Shown: positions 44,708-56,611, numbered from the stretch's first letter. The stretch: DNA of 64,000 nucleotides from Toxonevra muliebris (GCA_963691655.1 OY829327.1:59036079-59100078); one strand, 5' to 3'. The notes: generated by a model not told the origin, from the letters alone. Numbers and translations: made by a program.

Positions 44708-45426
44708 CACAGTGGGTTGAAGTACCCGATTTGTTGAGATTGGTTGAAAAAAATGAAATTAAATTTGAGGTACATAATATATTTTCATATCCAGTAAAAG
44801 TGAATGAATTTATGCGTCACTAGCTGCAAAAGTTATGGACTCCGAAAGATGTCGTTTTTTTCTGCATGTGCACAGTGATAACGGTGATTTTTTCAGTATT
44901 TGGAAGTGATTTTTTAAGTAAAAATTTGATAGACACGTTACTTATGTATAAAAGTATAGAATCGATTAGGCGTTGAAATTATTGTTACTGATGGAGTGGT
45001 GGGAAGTGAAACGAAGGAAACATATGAGAAGGTCCATAACAAAATGCAATAATTCCACTAATACAACTTTTTGGATAGATGAATCAATTTAATTGAAGTC
45101 GTAGGATATATATTGGCAATGTTTTATTTTGGTCAGAATCATTATTTTTGGAGTAGAAATAAAGAAATATAAGTGACCTTTATGATGATTTGTAATAATG
45201 GTTACATAGATTTCAACACGTAGAATTTGATTAAGTCAAAAAAAATAAAAACTTAAACAATGGAATTATTGTGTTTCACATGTAAATAAGCAAAAGTTTC
45301 AATAATTTATAGCAGTTTTTTTACTTTTTTATATATATACTTATAATAAACTACAAATAATAGTCTGGGATTACTTGAGAGCTTGTTTGAATTTATCTCC
45401 AAAACCTAGTACTTCAGCCCACTGTG
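44708..45426. mobile_element. Transib-like non-autonomous element, 719 bp
   Basis: The left end is CACAGTGGGTTGAAGTAC. The right end reverse-complements to CACAGTGGGCTGAAGTAC (17 of 18). Flanks are CGTCG (44703-44707) and CGTTG (45427-45431), a 5-bp GC-rich duplication differing by one C-to-T change. CAC-type heptamer ends with a CG.CG-like 5-bp target duplication are Transib features. No transposase is visible and no nonamer at 12 or 23 nt. Related in kind to the element at 40942-44006, but its TIR differs beyond the heptamer. Confidence 0.75.
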
Positions 45427-45431
45427 CGTTG

Positions 45432-46640
45432 GTTTGAACAACTGTTGCAGAGATAAAGTGTCCATTATTTGGCATTCAGCAAGGCTGTCTATGTATAATT
45501 TTTACACGAATGATAATGAGGATTTTTCGAGCAAAAAAAATTAAAAGCATATCTACCACGTTTAGCAGCGCGAGGAATATGGGTTTGGTGGTTCCCACAG
45601 AGAAATTTGTTTTCTAAATAGTTAATATGCAGCTAGTTATTTTTCGTTTCACGGCAGTTTTAATTATGCACCCTAACGGCAGTGGTGATATTGAAGCTGA
45701 ACACCCATTCGGATCAAGATATTCGTAAGGCAAAAACTGTGCTTAGCATTTTTCCAAGTTCTTTGCTGTTATGTATATGAATGCAGGATAGTTTTGTAGA
45801 GGAGAGGGCCCCAAGGTGGGCACCCATCTTTAAAACGACCGTAGACCTAGAATGTAATTATATACCTTGGATATATATACATCCCCTGAAACCTTATCTC
45901 ATTAACTAAGTTTCTACTAAAAACTTTTTTTTCCATATTACGGAAATAAAATTTAAGCTGGTTTAAAAAAAATCGAAACTTCGACTTTTAAAAAAGTGGC
46001 GCCAAAGTGGACACCTCCTTAAAATTCACTGAAAAAGTTGAAAAAGCAATTCAAAAACACAATGTAAGGTACTTTTATTTAATATTTATGAGAGTTGCGT
46101 AGTTCGTCAACTAATTAAACTAACGACCTAGTTCATACAGGTGAACTAAGTCACTAGTTGGTTCATTTCGTAACGAACTTGCTTTTGAACTAGTTGGATT
46201 AGAAACATTTGAAACTTAACCCGAATTTTGTTTAATTTTAAAGTGATAACACTGTTTTTTACAAATTATCGATTTGCGAAATCAGGATTGTAGACAGAAT
46301 TTTTTTTGGGGAAAGTTATGAGGAGGAAATATCCATATTTAGGTTTTATGAAACTGTTGTTTAAAGAGTTTTATTTCTGAACCCCCTCCCGCTCCTGCTA
46401 AAGAGCCTGTATATATTGAAGCCTGATTGTTGTGGAAACATTAAAACTATTTATTTTTCAAAGTCTACAGTCTTGGTCTGAGAATCGCGATTTATGCGTC
46501 GAAAAACATCGGTTTTTGTGTTAAACCTCCCACCCTGGATCCAGAATTCAATGGCGTATTTGAAGTATCCTACCAAACAGCAGAAAATAATGTTTAATGG
46601 AAAGCGACGATTTAGAAATAAAAAATTATTAAATAATAAC
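45432..46640. other. No gene; repeat fragments
   Basis: CCAAGGTGGGCACC near 45812 and CCAAAGTGGACACC near 46001 are similar direct motifs about 190 bp apart. A copy of the AGTTGCGT repeat with GTTC..GAAC motifs covers 46091-46205. Frames at 46451-46717 (both strands) are unrecognised. Confidence 0.4.
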
Positions 46641-46650
46641 ATTTCTCCCA

Positions 46651-47296
46651 CAGTATACAGTATGCCAGATAGCAGAAAAAATTCTGAAATATTCTGAGGT
46701 CTTCTGAAATTTGACAATTATGACATGTATTCGCTCAATAAATTTATAAATTTCTCGTCTGTTGTACATAAATAAGTATATGAAATAAAACTATCAAAAA
46801 CAAATAAACCTTTCGTTTGTTGTTTTTTTTTTTAATTAATAATAAGCTCTCAAAATATTTTGTAGGGTGTGGTTCTATAAAATATTTATACCAGCAAAAC
46901 ACAACATTTTCACAGTTACCTTCTTTAAAAGTTTCCTCTTCATATTCTAAATAGTTTTACCCACAGTATACAGTATGCCAGATAGCAGAAAGTAATCTGA
47001 AATATTCTCAGGTCTTCTGAGATTTGACAATTATGACAAGTATTCGCTCAATAAATTTTGACAAATAATTTTGTTTATGAGAGAAAACTCTCTTAACCCA
47101 TTTTCGTTAGCTGTACACAAATAAATAAATGAAATAAAAATATCAAAAACCAATAAACCGTTTGTTTATTTCTGAAATAAAAGCTCTCAAAACATTTGGT
47201 AGTGTGTGGTTCTATAAAGTATTTAAATAAACAAAATACAATACTTTTTAAATGATCTTCTTCAAAAATGTCTGCTTTATATTCTAATTAGTTTTA
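46651..47296. repeat. Tandem duplication A, two units of about 323 bp
   Basis: Unit 1 begins at 46651 and unit 2 at 46974, each with CAGTATACAGTATGCCAGAT. They remain alignable through CTGAAATATTCT, GACAATTATGACA, GTATTCGCTCAATAAATTT and ATTCTAA(A/T)TAGTTTTAC. Unit 2 has an extra stretch holding GAGAGAAAACTCTC and TTAACCCATT. Unit length is not a multiple of a nucleosome repeat or codon. Confidence 0.75.
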
Positions 47297-47945
47297 CTGA
47301 TTTCAAAAGAATTTTATTTAAATTTCGGAGAAGCAGATTTCTTACTTGAACGGCATACATAACAAAAAAAACTTTAAGTTTTGGGATAAATCCTTGGTGC
47401 ACATTATGCACATGGTTGTTACAAACGCCTTCGAAGATTCAAATTTTTCTATTTTATTTATATATTGTGCTGGTACCAATGGGTTAATACTTTTTAATAT
47501 TTACTTCTGAAATTCAAATGTTTTGGGAGAAGTAAGAGAATAATTTTCAAATTTGGCGGACGTCAGTAAACAGAAAAGAGGGCGTCACTTCTATTTATTT
47601 CACTTTATTAATGCCACTATGGTTTTACCGATTTCAAAAGAGTTTTAATTAAATTTCAGAGAGGCAGATTTCTTACTTGAATGGCATACATAACAAAAAA
47701 TCTTTAAGTTTTGGGGTAAATCCTGGGTGCACATTATGCACATGATTGTTATAAACTCCTTTGTGGCTTTTCAAATTTTTCTATTTTACTTGTATATTGT
47801 GCGGGTACCAATGGGTTAATACTTCTTTATATTTACTTCTGAAATATCAAATGCTTTAGGAAAAGTAAGAGAACAATTTTCAAATTTGGCACACGTAAGT
47901 AAACAGAAAAGAGAAGTGACATTTATGTCACTTTATTCATTTCAC
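47291..47945. repeat. Tandem duplication B, two units of about 341 bp
   Basis: Unit 1 begins at 47291 (GTTTTACTGATTTCAAAAGA) and unit 2 at 47632 (GTTTTACCGATTTCAAAAGA). Shared blocks include GCAGATTTCTTACTTGAA, GGTGCACATTATGCACATG and GGTACCAATGGGTTAATAC. It abuts duplication A; the junctions in both arrays carry GTTTTAC. Confidence 0.75.
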
Positions 47946-47949
47946 TATG

Positions 47950-50020
47950 CATTTCTGATAAAATTTTGGATTTTATCCGACAATTTTTCCCTAATCTTTA
48001 TTTTCTCAAGAACCGATCAATCGATCAAGCAGAAATGTGCACACGCTTTAAATAAACTGAAGGATAAAATAAATTTCCGATGACTACATTTACTAAAAAT
48101 TCACAATTTAATTTCAGTTTATCTGGTAAAATTGTTTTTTTTTTTTAATTTATGTCATATGGGGTCCACCAATTGTAGCTTGAAGATCATTCTGAAATCA
48201 ATTCTGACCTAACTGCTACGAATAGTTTCAACATTATACAGCAATGTAAGTGGTAATGAGTTGATGAGTTTGCTTAGGGGCGATATTTTCATTGCTAAAA
48301 AGGCGATGTGGAGGAACTCGCTAATGCAAGAATGCACACCCTGGCAGACTTGGCACAGGTTAGTGGGGGAAAAGGGATTGAAGTTCAAAATACGAAACCT
48401 AACATGATAGCGATTAATTGAGGATGCGGCCAACAGTAAATATTTGTTGCTGTATTTTTTTTTTTAACAGAAAACTATTGGATTTTAAAATTCGAAAACG
48501 TTTTTTGCTTGTAAAGTTTTGTAAAAAAATTAGATTGAATATAAATGTTTTGAACAAAACTTTAAAACGTGGCCCCTCTATGGATCATCAGTTATCATAA
48601 TCTTTTTCGTGCAAAGTAGACGAAAGTCAGTTTCAATCGAAGTACAGAAAGTGGCCAAACCTTTGTTACTAAAAGGGAAATTGTTTAAAATTCAGTAGAA
48701 ATTAATTTTTTTTTCAAAATGTGAGAAATTTTTACCATCTGCGAGAGCATTTTCAAATTTTGTTTAGCTTTAATCTTGCAATTTTTTGTGCACTATTTGA
48801 TTTAGAAATTCAGAAAATACCCACCCAGATTAAGCCACTCTAATTTCTTATGATTAAAGTTAGTTTACACACTCACCTTCAGAACAATGAACCCTTCAGA
48901 AAGGAATTTCTAATTATTGCACAATGCTTTCAATTCATAAAGCACGAAAACAGAAAACACATTTGCGAAACTCTTCCTGAGTTCTTTTTATATTCCAAAT
49001 TTATTTAATTGTAAGTAAATACTTAAAATTTATGAATTCATCGATTAATTGTAACTGATACACTTAAAATTAGGAATTATATCTGTAGTAACTTCTTTAC
49101 ACCTTACGTCAGAACAGCAAATGCGAAACTAAAAGAAATAAGCAGTGGGTGCAAATAATCTAAAGTGTTTGCTGACACTCGATGAATTATGTACACAAAC
49201 ACTCACACACACACAGTTTCACATCCATGGTGTAGTTGGTGGACTCAATGAGTAATGCGGGCCATGCTTGTGGTTTTCTTATGGGGCAATGGCACGCTCA
49301 GTCGCTCAGTGATGATGTTGTTAATTTTGTTTTTGTTTGTTATTCATTGATTTTGTTGTTGTCATTCGTTCGAACTATGTAAGTGATTGTGCTAAATGCT
49401 TGCAAAAGCAAATATGAAGCATGCCTGTGAAATTTGTTGTTTTTGTTATTGTAGCTAAAACATATTTCTTTTACTCGCAAGAGTTACATACATACATACG
49501 TACTTACAAACTATCAAATCTATGAAAAAGAAAAAGCTTATTTCTTCTAAAGCTTTTATCAATTCCTCGTACCTTTTTTTTTTTTTTGTTTTGTTATAAA
49601 TTTGGCATATACATATATACACAGGGGCGAACACAGGAGAAATGCGAATGGGGGAGGGGCGGTTTGAGGAAAGTATTTTACGCGAAAAATTATTTCAAAA
49701 TTGAAGTTTTTGTGATTAATATTTTTATGTATTTAAGTTTTTATCAATAATCCTGCTCTAGCCAGATTTTGTGGTTTTGGGAGTATTTCATATCTCTAGA
49801 ATTACTAGTATATATCAGTATATATAATTTTCTGCAGCAACATTAAAACTAATAAACTAACTATGAAACTATTTTAGAAATGTCTTTCAAACGGATCCAA
49901 TAAATACGAATTTAACTTTTTTTTGTGTGATGTTATTAAATTTTACTCGAACTCATTGCGTACATATCAAAAACATTAGCAAACCGTGTGGAATTAAATT
50001 TTATTAAACTTGCGTTCCAC
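47950..50020. other. No gene; one lone hAT-like end
   Basis: CAGGGGCGAACACAGGAG at 49622 looks like a hAT terminus (CAGGGGCGGATCCAGG type) without an identifiable partner. The minus frame at 48209-48433 is unrecognised. The rest is AT-rich with CA and CATA tracts (49200-49215, 49490-49505). Confidence 0.4.
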
Positions 50021-50031
50021 ACGCACAATGA

Positions 50032-50330
50032 GCGGTAAAGAGAGAAAGAGAGTGAATTATTTGCTGATGTTGTTATTTAATTTCTTTCGCTCATTCAGCG
50101 TAGTATGCTTGATCAAGTTCGTTGTTCGAAGAGTCGACAAGTCTTTTGTTTTTTTGGCTCACACTGCTTGGCCAGATCAGTAGCAAGCGAGCGTGTTGTG
50201 AATCAAGTCGTATTGTTAGAGAACGGGCGTACGGTCGTACGAAAACCTGAAAGTCCTCTTTCCCCTCTTTATCACATTTGTGAAATTCAACTTAAATTTT
50301 CTCTACACACAAAGAAAAAATAATTGAAAA
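50032..50330 (+). promoter_or_regulatory. Candidate promoter and 5' UTR of the gene at 55.4 kb
   Basis: AAAGAGAGAAAGAGAGTG at about 50037-50054 is a GAGA-factor-type cluster. About 35 bp downstream, TCATTC near 50091 fits the insect initiator TCAKTY. The following 150 bp are unusually CpG-rich for the region (TTCGTTGTTCGAAG, GAGTCGACAAG, GGGCGTACGGTCGTACGAAA). There is no TATA box. This is how promoters of fly developmental genes often look. It lies 5.3 kb upstream of, and on the same strand as, the coding exon at 55432. The link is inference. The 72-codon frame inside it shows no domain. Confidence 0.35.
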
Positions 50331-50339
50331 TCTTTCAAA

Positions 50340-51765
50340 AATTTCATGAATTTTTGTGAAAATTAAGGTTATTTATACGAGTTTATAAAACAGCACGAAG
50401 TAAAACGAGAAAAACAAATAAAAAATTCTCAAATTTGTGAATGGAATGAGTACGTGAATATATTTTATATATATTATATATGTATTATAAAAGTGTTAAT
50501 CAAAAATCTTTATGTGTGTGTGCATGTGTATATTAATAAGAATATGTATACCGTAATACATAGTACGACTACAAGCATTTACCATGTGTAATAAATAAAA
50601 AACAAAAAAAAAAAAACAGAAATAGTTTCATAGTGGCGACTTCATGACGTCGCGTCGCAAATTGCGCCATTGCCCGTAACAGTTTGAAGAAAACAGCTAA
50701 AAAAAAAATACAAATAAAAAGAGAAATCGGAGCTGAGCTATCTAAGTGTAAAATGCACATTTTCTTTTGAGCGAAAAGTTGCTGTTGCCTCAAATTTAAT
50801 TGTTTACAATCGCATCTACTATAATATCGAACCAATGTAATGTGTCTGTTGTTTTTATTTCTTGTTGGTTTTGATATCGAAATATTTAATCAAATTTCAA
50901 ATTTAATAACTAAAAATTACACTTTTTTTCGCTCATTAACTAATTTTCATGTCATGAATATCTAAGTATTTCGTAAATTTTTTGCTTTGTTACTAGTGTT
51001 GTTGGTCTTGAGAAATACATAAAAGTTGCTGATTTATAAGTGGAGTATATATTCAGTCAGTAATATGTGAAAGCTGAACATTTCAAAAACTTGCAAATAA
51101 TTTGCGAACGTTTTATCTAAAGAGTCAACAAGTTAGAATATGCAATTAGCAGAAAGTTCACCAATTTGAAATCGTATAAATGGCGATGTTAACGAAATAC
51201 ATACATGGAAATTATTTTGTTACTTATAATTTACTTGAATCGCTTTACTTTTCACTTTACGGAATAGTTAATTGGCCGATTATGTGTTTGGTTTATTTCC
51301 CAGCTTTTCGTTATACTATCTAAACTCTAGAGTTTATAAAAAGAAAATAAGACTAACTTCTGTTTCAAAATAAACTAAATTTTTTTCACATTATGTAGAT
51401 ACTCAGAAATATAATTTTTTTAAAGTGAAACTTTTATAAACGCATTAAGCATGTGTAAAAACACAAAATCGATGTAACGCGTAGAGTGGTGGGAAGTGGA
51501 ACGACGGAAAGAATCAAATTTTACCTTTGGATGTGCATATGTAAATAAAAAAAGAAAAAGCGAGTAATCAAGCAAAGTCAACTCTTTCCAGAACAAAACA
51601 AATAGCACTCCCTCTATCTCCCCTCTCATTTTTATGTATTTGAACTAAAAGAATTTTTTGCAAAAGCAACACGAATAACAATAATAGTAAATCACTTTGA
51701 AGTTCATCAATTTGCAAATTTGTGATTAGATTAAGAGAGCCGACGTCTTTACTTTTTCTGCATGG
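50340..51765. other. No gene recognised
   Basis: AT-rich with TATA/TGTG tracts. AGTGGTGGGAAGTGGAACGA near 51485 nearly repeats a sequence at 44995. If the gene model at 55.4 kb is right, this is its first intron. Confidence 0.4.
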
Positions 51766-51772
51766 GCCCAAT

Positions 51773-52406
51773 CAGAGTTGCCAGGCTGACGTTTATGGAC
51801 GCTCTTTTTTGGCTCTTTTTATACAATTTTTCATTACAATCACTTTTTTCATACCTTTTTAAAAGAATAGTCTTTGCACTTAAGTAAAATTCTTCATATC
51901 CACTTAGAAATAGAGCAGCAGTTTTAAAACTTAAGAAAATTACTCAGTGTGGCCACCGACACAATTTATGTCAACTTATACTACTATTTGTATACCTACA
52001 ATTTCGGCTTATAGTTAAAAAAAATTAGATTTTGTAACGACTAAATATTTTTTGCATGAATTACATTGATTTCAACTTATTAATCTCACTTAAGCATTGT
52101 TTTTGTAGTGCGCTTCAGAAATTTGGATTTTGATTGAGTGTTTAATCAAAATCAAACATTTCTGAAGAGTGTTACAAAAGCATAACATATTAAATTTTTC
52201 TAAATAAATGTGATATAAAATCTAGGAACTTGTGTCACACAGAAGAGATGATATGCAAATTTAATAATTAAATTTGTGAAAACAATGGAGTGTTGAAGAA
52301 ATAAGCTACTTTGAAGAATTATTAGATATGAAAAAGCAAATGATTTATTAAATAGATAATGTTAAAAACATTTTGCGCTTTTTATAAAAAAAGCTTTGCA
52401 ACACTG
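51773..52406. mobile_element. Possible hAT-like element, 634 bp
   Basis: The left end is CAGAGTTGCCAGG and the right end reverse-complements to CAGTGTTGCAAAG (9 of the first 11). Flanks GGCCCAAT (51765-51772) and GGCCGGAT (52407-52414) agree at 6 of 8. Another CAGTGTGGCC lies inside at 51945. Ends and duplication are both imperfect, so this is tentative. Confidence 0.35.
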
Positions 52407-53145
52407 GGCCGGATTCCCAAATTCAAATGGGAGATTTGCGATCACGATATTCACGCTCTCAGTGCCAGTTTATGTACTCTATGATACTCTATTTCTCGTA
52501 TATTTAAAAGAATTTCGTAAGAATCAACTCTCTGTAAAGAAAGCCTTAGAAGTTTCAAGAAAGTAATTAGAAATAACAAACAACAGTCTTGGGAGGGTGT
52601 ATCCGAAGAAAGTCGTCTGCGTAAATTCCTAGCTTCCAGTCCACCAACTCCTTGGTACATTTTGAAACCAAAGGGACAGTGGACCAAGTCAAGTTTTGAA
52701 ACTCTTGAACTCCTCGATACTTTAAGTGAAACTTTTATAAGCATTTATAGTGAATCGGTGACAACACTTGCCAACAACTCACTAAGGAAAAGATACAATG
52801 GGCTTTCATAGTTTTAAGCCATTCAAAGTTTCTGGGCCGGATGGTATTATTCCAGCCGAGCTACGGACAGCCTCAGAAATCATCACTCCATGATTAGATT
52901 TTATTTTTAACAATTGCTTACAACTAATCTATATTCCAAAGCTATGGACGAAAACTAAAGTAGTCTTCATACCTAAAGGAGGAAAGACTTCTCAAAACAA
53001 AGCTAACGATTTCAGAACGATTAGTCTAACTTCATGCCTCTTGAAGACTCTTGAGCGACTTGTAGATACTTTCATTAGGCCGGACATAAGTCCCAGAATG
53101 AGATCTACATCTCAACATGTTTACATTAAGGGCAAGTCAGCTGTC
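52407..53145 (+). pseudogene. LINE reverse transcriptase fragment (LOA/R1-type)
   Basis: Frames in order: QSWEGVSEESRLRKFLASSP near 52590-52649, KPKGQWTKSSFETLELLDTL (about 52669-52725), then after a frameshift FKVSGPDGIIPAELRTASEI near 52826-52885, YIPKLWTKTKVVFIPKGGKT (about 52931-52990), NDFRTISLTSCLLKTLERLV (about 53008-53067) and QHVYIKGKSAV near 53113-53145. These are the ordered N-terminal reverse transcriptase blocks (F.SPGPDGI, IP..W....V.FIPK.GK, .FRPISL.S.LLKTLERL, QHAY..GKS) of LINEs. The copy stops at 53145 before the catalytic palm. Many other lines here are minus-strand shadows. Confidence 0.8.
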
Positions 53146-53149
53146 AAAA

Positions 53150-54810
53150 ATTCTTGCCGTTTTTATGTGAAAAAATGCGTTTTTCACACTGAATAATTGG
53201 TATAAATTTTAATTTTTTGTTATTTTTCTCAATAATGTGGTTAAAAAAACAGTTATGTATTTCTATTTTACTTGATAGTGCCCAACGAACCATATATGGC
53301 CCACTAGGTAATTTCAGATTTTACCACTTGTAAATAATATATTGAAAAAGTCATAAAAACAAAAGTTGTTCAGAATGAAGAATGCTATCCCTATGCTATA
53401 TTGTTTTAAGCAAAATTTGCGTTGTTGGGCAGGGAAGGGTTAAACCTGAACCTTCTTCTAAATATTTCTTGAAAAATTCTTTCCCTAAGTTTAGGTGAAA
53501 TGCTAATTTATCTTTTTGACACTACCTCTCCACAGACTATAGCTATCTCATTACGCTCTCTACTGAGCATGAGTATAAAGTATTTATAGATTGATAGGAA
53601 ATAAACTAGTTCGAACGTTTAAGACTTATGAGTGTACTGGCTTAAAAAATCAATGTAATTTAAAGTTTTAGATATTTAACATCTTTCTCTACGTGACCAT
53701 AAAAATTAACCTCCCTATGAATGCACTAGGTATTTATTATAGAGTTATAGTTGATGGTGGTCTGGAATATTTATTATACAAAAAATCATTTCTTTGAAAT
53801 TAATTTATGATAATTACAGTGCAAAATGTTTTCATTGTTGACATACATTTATTTCAAGTCTAGGTACTCGTATTTCTCCTACTTCGACCTGTGTTTTCAA
53901 AATACTAATTCTAGTAATTTATTATATTATAACAATAACAAAAGCAACAGAAACATAAACATCAGATATTACACATTATTATTGTAGTTAATTCACTAAA
54001 ATTTATTTGGTGCGAAAGTGAAACTCATTTATATACAATGGAAGCAACGTGTATATAAATATTTGTTATGTATGTATATGTGTGCGAGAGTGTGTTTAGA
54101 AGAAAACCACAATGGCACGCATTGCACATATTCGTTCCATGTATGAAAAACGTGCGGATGCGGAAGCAGCGGGTGGGATGGGGGTGATGTGGACAGTTAG
54201 GGTCGGTGCGGAGGAAGGTCGAGGCAGATGTGGCAAACAGTTCATTTGTACAATGGTCAAGCACCTGCAATGGATTTTCGGTTATAAATAGATGTGCAAT
54301 GCAAATGCGGCAGTTAGTATTTATTTATGTATGTGTAAATGGTGCAATCGTTTGTATGCACATACACACGTTCATTTTTATTTATTGTTTTGCGGTGAAA
54401 ATTATTATAAGCTTTAGTTTTCTATAATTTCAAAATGCGTTTTTGTTTTTTAGTTTCGGTCTTTTAATTGGATTTTTTATTCATTCATGTTTTTCCTTTT
54501 TGGTTTTTTTTTTGGGAATTATTTAACAATGATTTGCAATCAGTTTTCGCGAGTGCTTTAGTGATTTAAAAAATGCCAACATGGTGGACCGCAAATGTTC
54601 CGTTACGTATCAGTAAACAAACAAACAAATATCAAATATTGATGCTATTTTGATAATTGCAAATGTGGCAAAATTATTGCCAACAACATGTTGTGCCCTT
54701 ATTGTAGTTGTTGTTGAGTTTTGTTGGCATTGTTGGTGTTATTAATTATTTGCATTTCGTATTGAAAATAATTGAAAGTAAATTTTCAATGGACTTTTCA
54801 AGGATCACAT
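53150..54810. other. No gene recognised
   Basis: AT-rich. GGGCAGGGAAGGGTTAA near 53431-53447 looks like one piggyBac-type right end without a visible left end. CATA/TGTA tracts at 54040-54090 and 54320-54380. Confidence 0.4.
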
Positions 54811-54814
54811 CATC

Positions 54815-54874
54815 ATCGCCACACCGTCGTTACCATCGCCACACCGTCGTTGCCATCGCCACACCGCCATTGAC
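54815..54874. repeat. Three 20-bp tandem units
   Basis: Units at 54815, 54835 and 54855 of the form ATCGCCACACCGTCGTTACC, the third diverged at its end. The period is not a multiple of three and no splice context supports coding. Confidence 0.85.
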
Positions 54875-55431
54875 ATCATTGTCATTTTCACCAATTTATA
54901 CACTTCAGCCATACAATATTCTGGTTGCATGTTGTCTGTTGTGATTGCATGAAATTATTTGGAAATCTAAAGCTGAATACTTTCAAAAATTTATCGCTCG
55001 TTAACACATTTTGCGGTTAGATACACAACGCATCCGGAACGATATGTCGCGATACATTCATCCTGCATTCCATCCCATCACTCCCCGCATTGCCCTTGTG
55101 CTATTGTAGCAAACACTAAATCACCCTTGTGAAGTGTCATAATATTTTGAAAATGCTGCGCGCTAAATACATGAAAATGCTCGTATGCAGTAGTAAAGTG
55201 CAAAACGACAACTGTCAGAATGTCCAAAGTCCACTGCTGCAACTGACGGATGCGTGACATGCCTGTATTCGAGTGTGTGTGTGTGTGTGATTTCATACGA
55301 TTTTATTTACATATATATGTATCTGTGCATGTGTGCGGGTGCATTCGTTGTTCTTGTAAATATAATTTTTTAATTAAATTTTCGTTGTATCCTTCTTCCT
55401 ACTTCTACCATCTCTTCGCAATTTCATCCAG

Positions 55432-55589
55432 AATTGCCGCGTGGGCGGTTGATTACACAATGGATTATCATTGTCGGCTCAACAAGAGGCAGTTCTGTGC
55501 CAGAAGTGGGCAACTATACAAACCATCAAAATGGAGCTTATTTATGGCGATTATTTCGGTCGGTATAGCAGTTGTTTTTATTCAACCAG
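55432..55589 (+). CDS. First coding exon of a membrane or secreted host protein
   Basis: A pyrimidine-rich tract (55390-55425) ends in TTTCATCCAG at 55431. The exon runs to CCAG at 55589, followed by GTAAGTG, a strong donor. The start codon at 55460 is in a good context (ACACAATGG). The exon encodes 43 residues and one base, so the intron is phase 1. Residues 1-24 (MDYHCRLNKRQFCARSGQLY, then KPSK) are basic and hydrophilic. Residues 25-43 (WSLFMAIISVGIAVVFIQP) form one hydrophobic segment, a signal peptide with a long n-region or a type II anchor. A phase-1 junction after the signal is typical of extracellular modular proteins such as immunoglobulin-superfamily receptors, but the next exon is outside the readable evidence and I cannot name the gene. 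The longer open frame from 55250 ignores the splice site. The only convincing host coding sequence in the window. Confidence 0.6.
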
Positions 55590-56600
55590 GTAAGTGTCAA
55601 AATTGTATTTTATATACATATGCATATATTTTAGTTTTACGTTTGTATGTACTCAAAACATTACAATTCATGGATGGTTAAGCTCGCAAATATGTTAAGC
55701 GTACTCTTGGGTTAAAACGAGTTAACTCCCTTTGCAAGGCTTCAACACAGAACGTACCTAGTGTGTAGCTGTTGTAAGTGACTAACCAATAACTAAAAGC
55801 TCCTCAAGCCCCAATTGAAATCGGTGTTAACATATTGAAATTTGGAATTCGCTGCAAATAATTGACACTTTAAAACATCTGTGAGCTTAGCCATCGATAT
55901 ACATATGAACTAGTGTATAGTAAAATCCATGTGAAGTATTACATACATATGTAACTGATTCACAAATGATTTGCACCCAACATATAGATGCTAAAGTCGG
56001 GAAAGATGTCAGATGAAAATATAATGTTTTCGTTTATGTTTTACGCATTTTTCCGCTCAGTGTATTTTATCCAGTATCTATGGAATATTACCATATACAT
56101 AAAAGCATATTTTGATTTATTAATATCAAAATTGTAACAAGTGGTTAAATGAAAAACGCTGTTAAAGTATGAGCAAAGCACTTGAATGATAAATTTCATT
56201 AATATGATTAACTGTATGTAGGCACTTGTAATATATTTTTCCTGCTCGTTTTTTACAAATTGCCAACTTTAAATAAAGCTGCTCTTCGAAAATTTTCAAT
56301 CAGATGAGGGATAAAGTGCGAATAAAATAAATTGAAAGCATTCAGCAATAAATTTTCCACAGTTTCTCTCATTCTTTTGTGTGTCAATTTCCTGCTCATA
56401 GATTGCTCCTGACTCAGACCACCAACTCAACTTCTCCTACAACTTCACACACAAACAAATACACTTATGAATATGAAAATATTTGTTTGTTTGTATACAC
56501 CTGTCGAATGTGTATTATACGCAGATCAAAAGTAACTTGAAACGATGCCATTTCCCAATCGAGTTACGGAAAGAGCCTGGGCTTCATACATACATACAAC
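55590..56600. other. Start of a long intron, no further exon seen
   Basis: Begins GTAAGTGTC. AT-rich; no acceptor with an adjoining open frame is recognisable before the window ends. Confidence 0.4.
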
Positions 56601-56611
56601 ATGTTTGTATG

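Noticed and set aside
44708..45426. RSS-like nonamers in the 719-bp CACAGTG element
   Set aside because: Checked at 12 and 23 nt from both heptamers; neither position resembles ACAAAAACC.
51944..52406. CAGTGTGGCC at 51945 as the left end of an element ending at 52406
   Set aside because: The 8-bp flanks AAATTACT and GGCCGGAT do not match; pairing 52406 with 51773 gives a better, though still imperfect, duplication.
53431..53450. piggyBac-type right end GGGCAGGGAAGGGTTAA
   Set aside because: No matching left end was found. The TTAAGGGCAAGTC upstream at 53126 is LINE coding sequence.
55250..55459. 143-codon frame starting at 55250 as the gene start
   Set aside because: The first part is GT/TGTG microsatellite and T-rich polypyrimidine tract; the acceptor at 55431 and the start at 55460 explain the coding part better.
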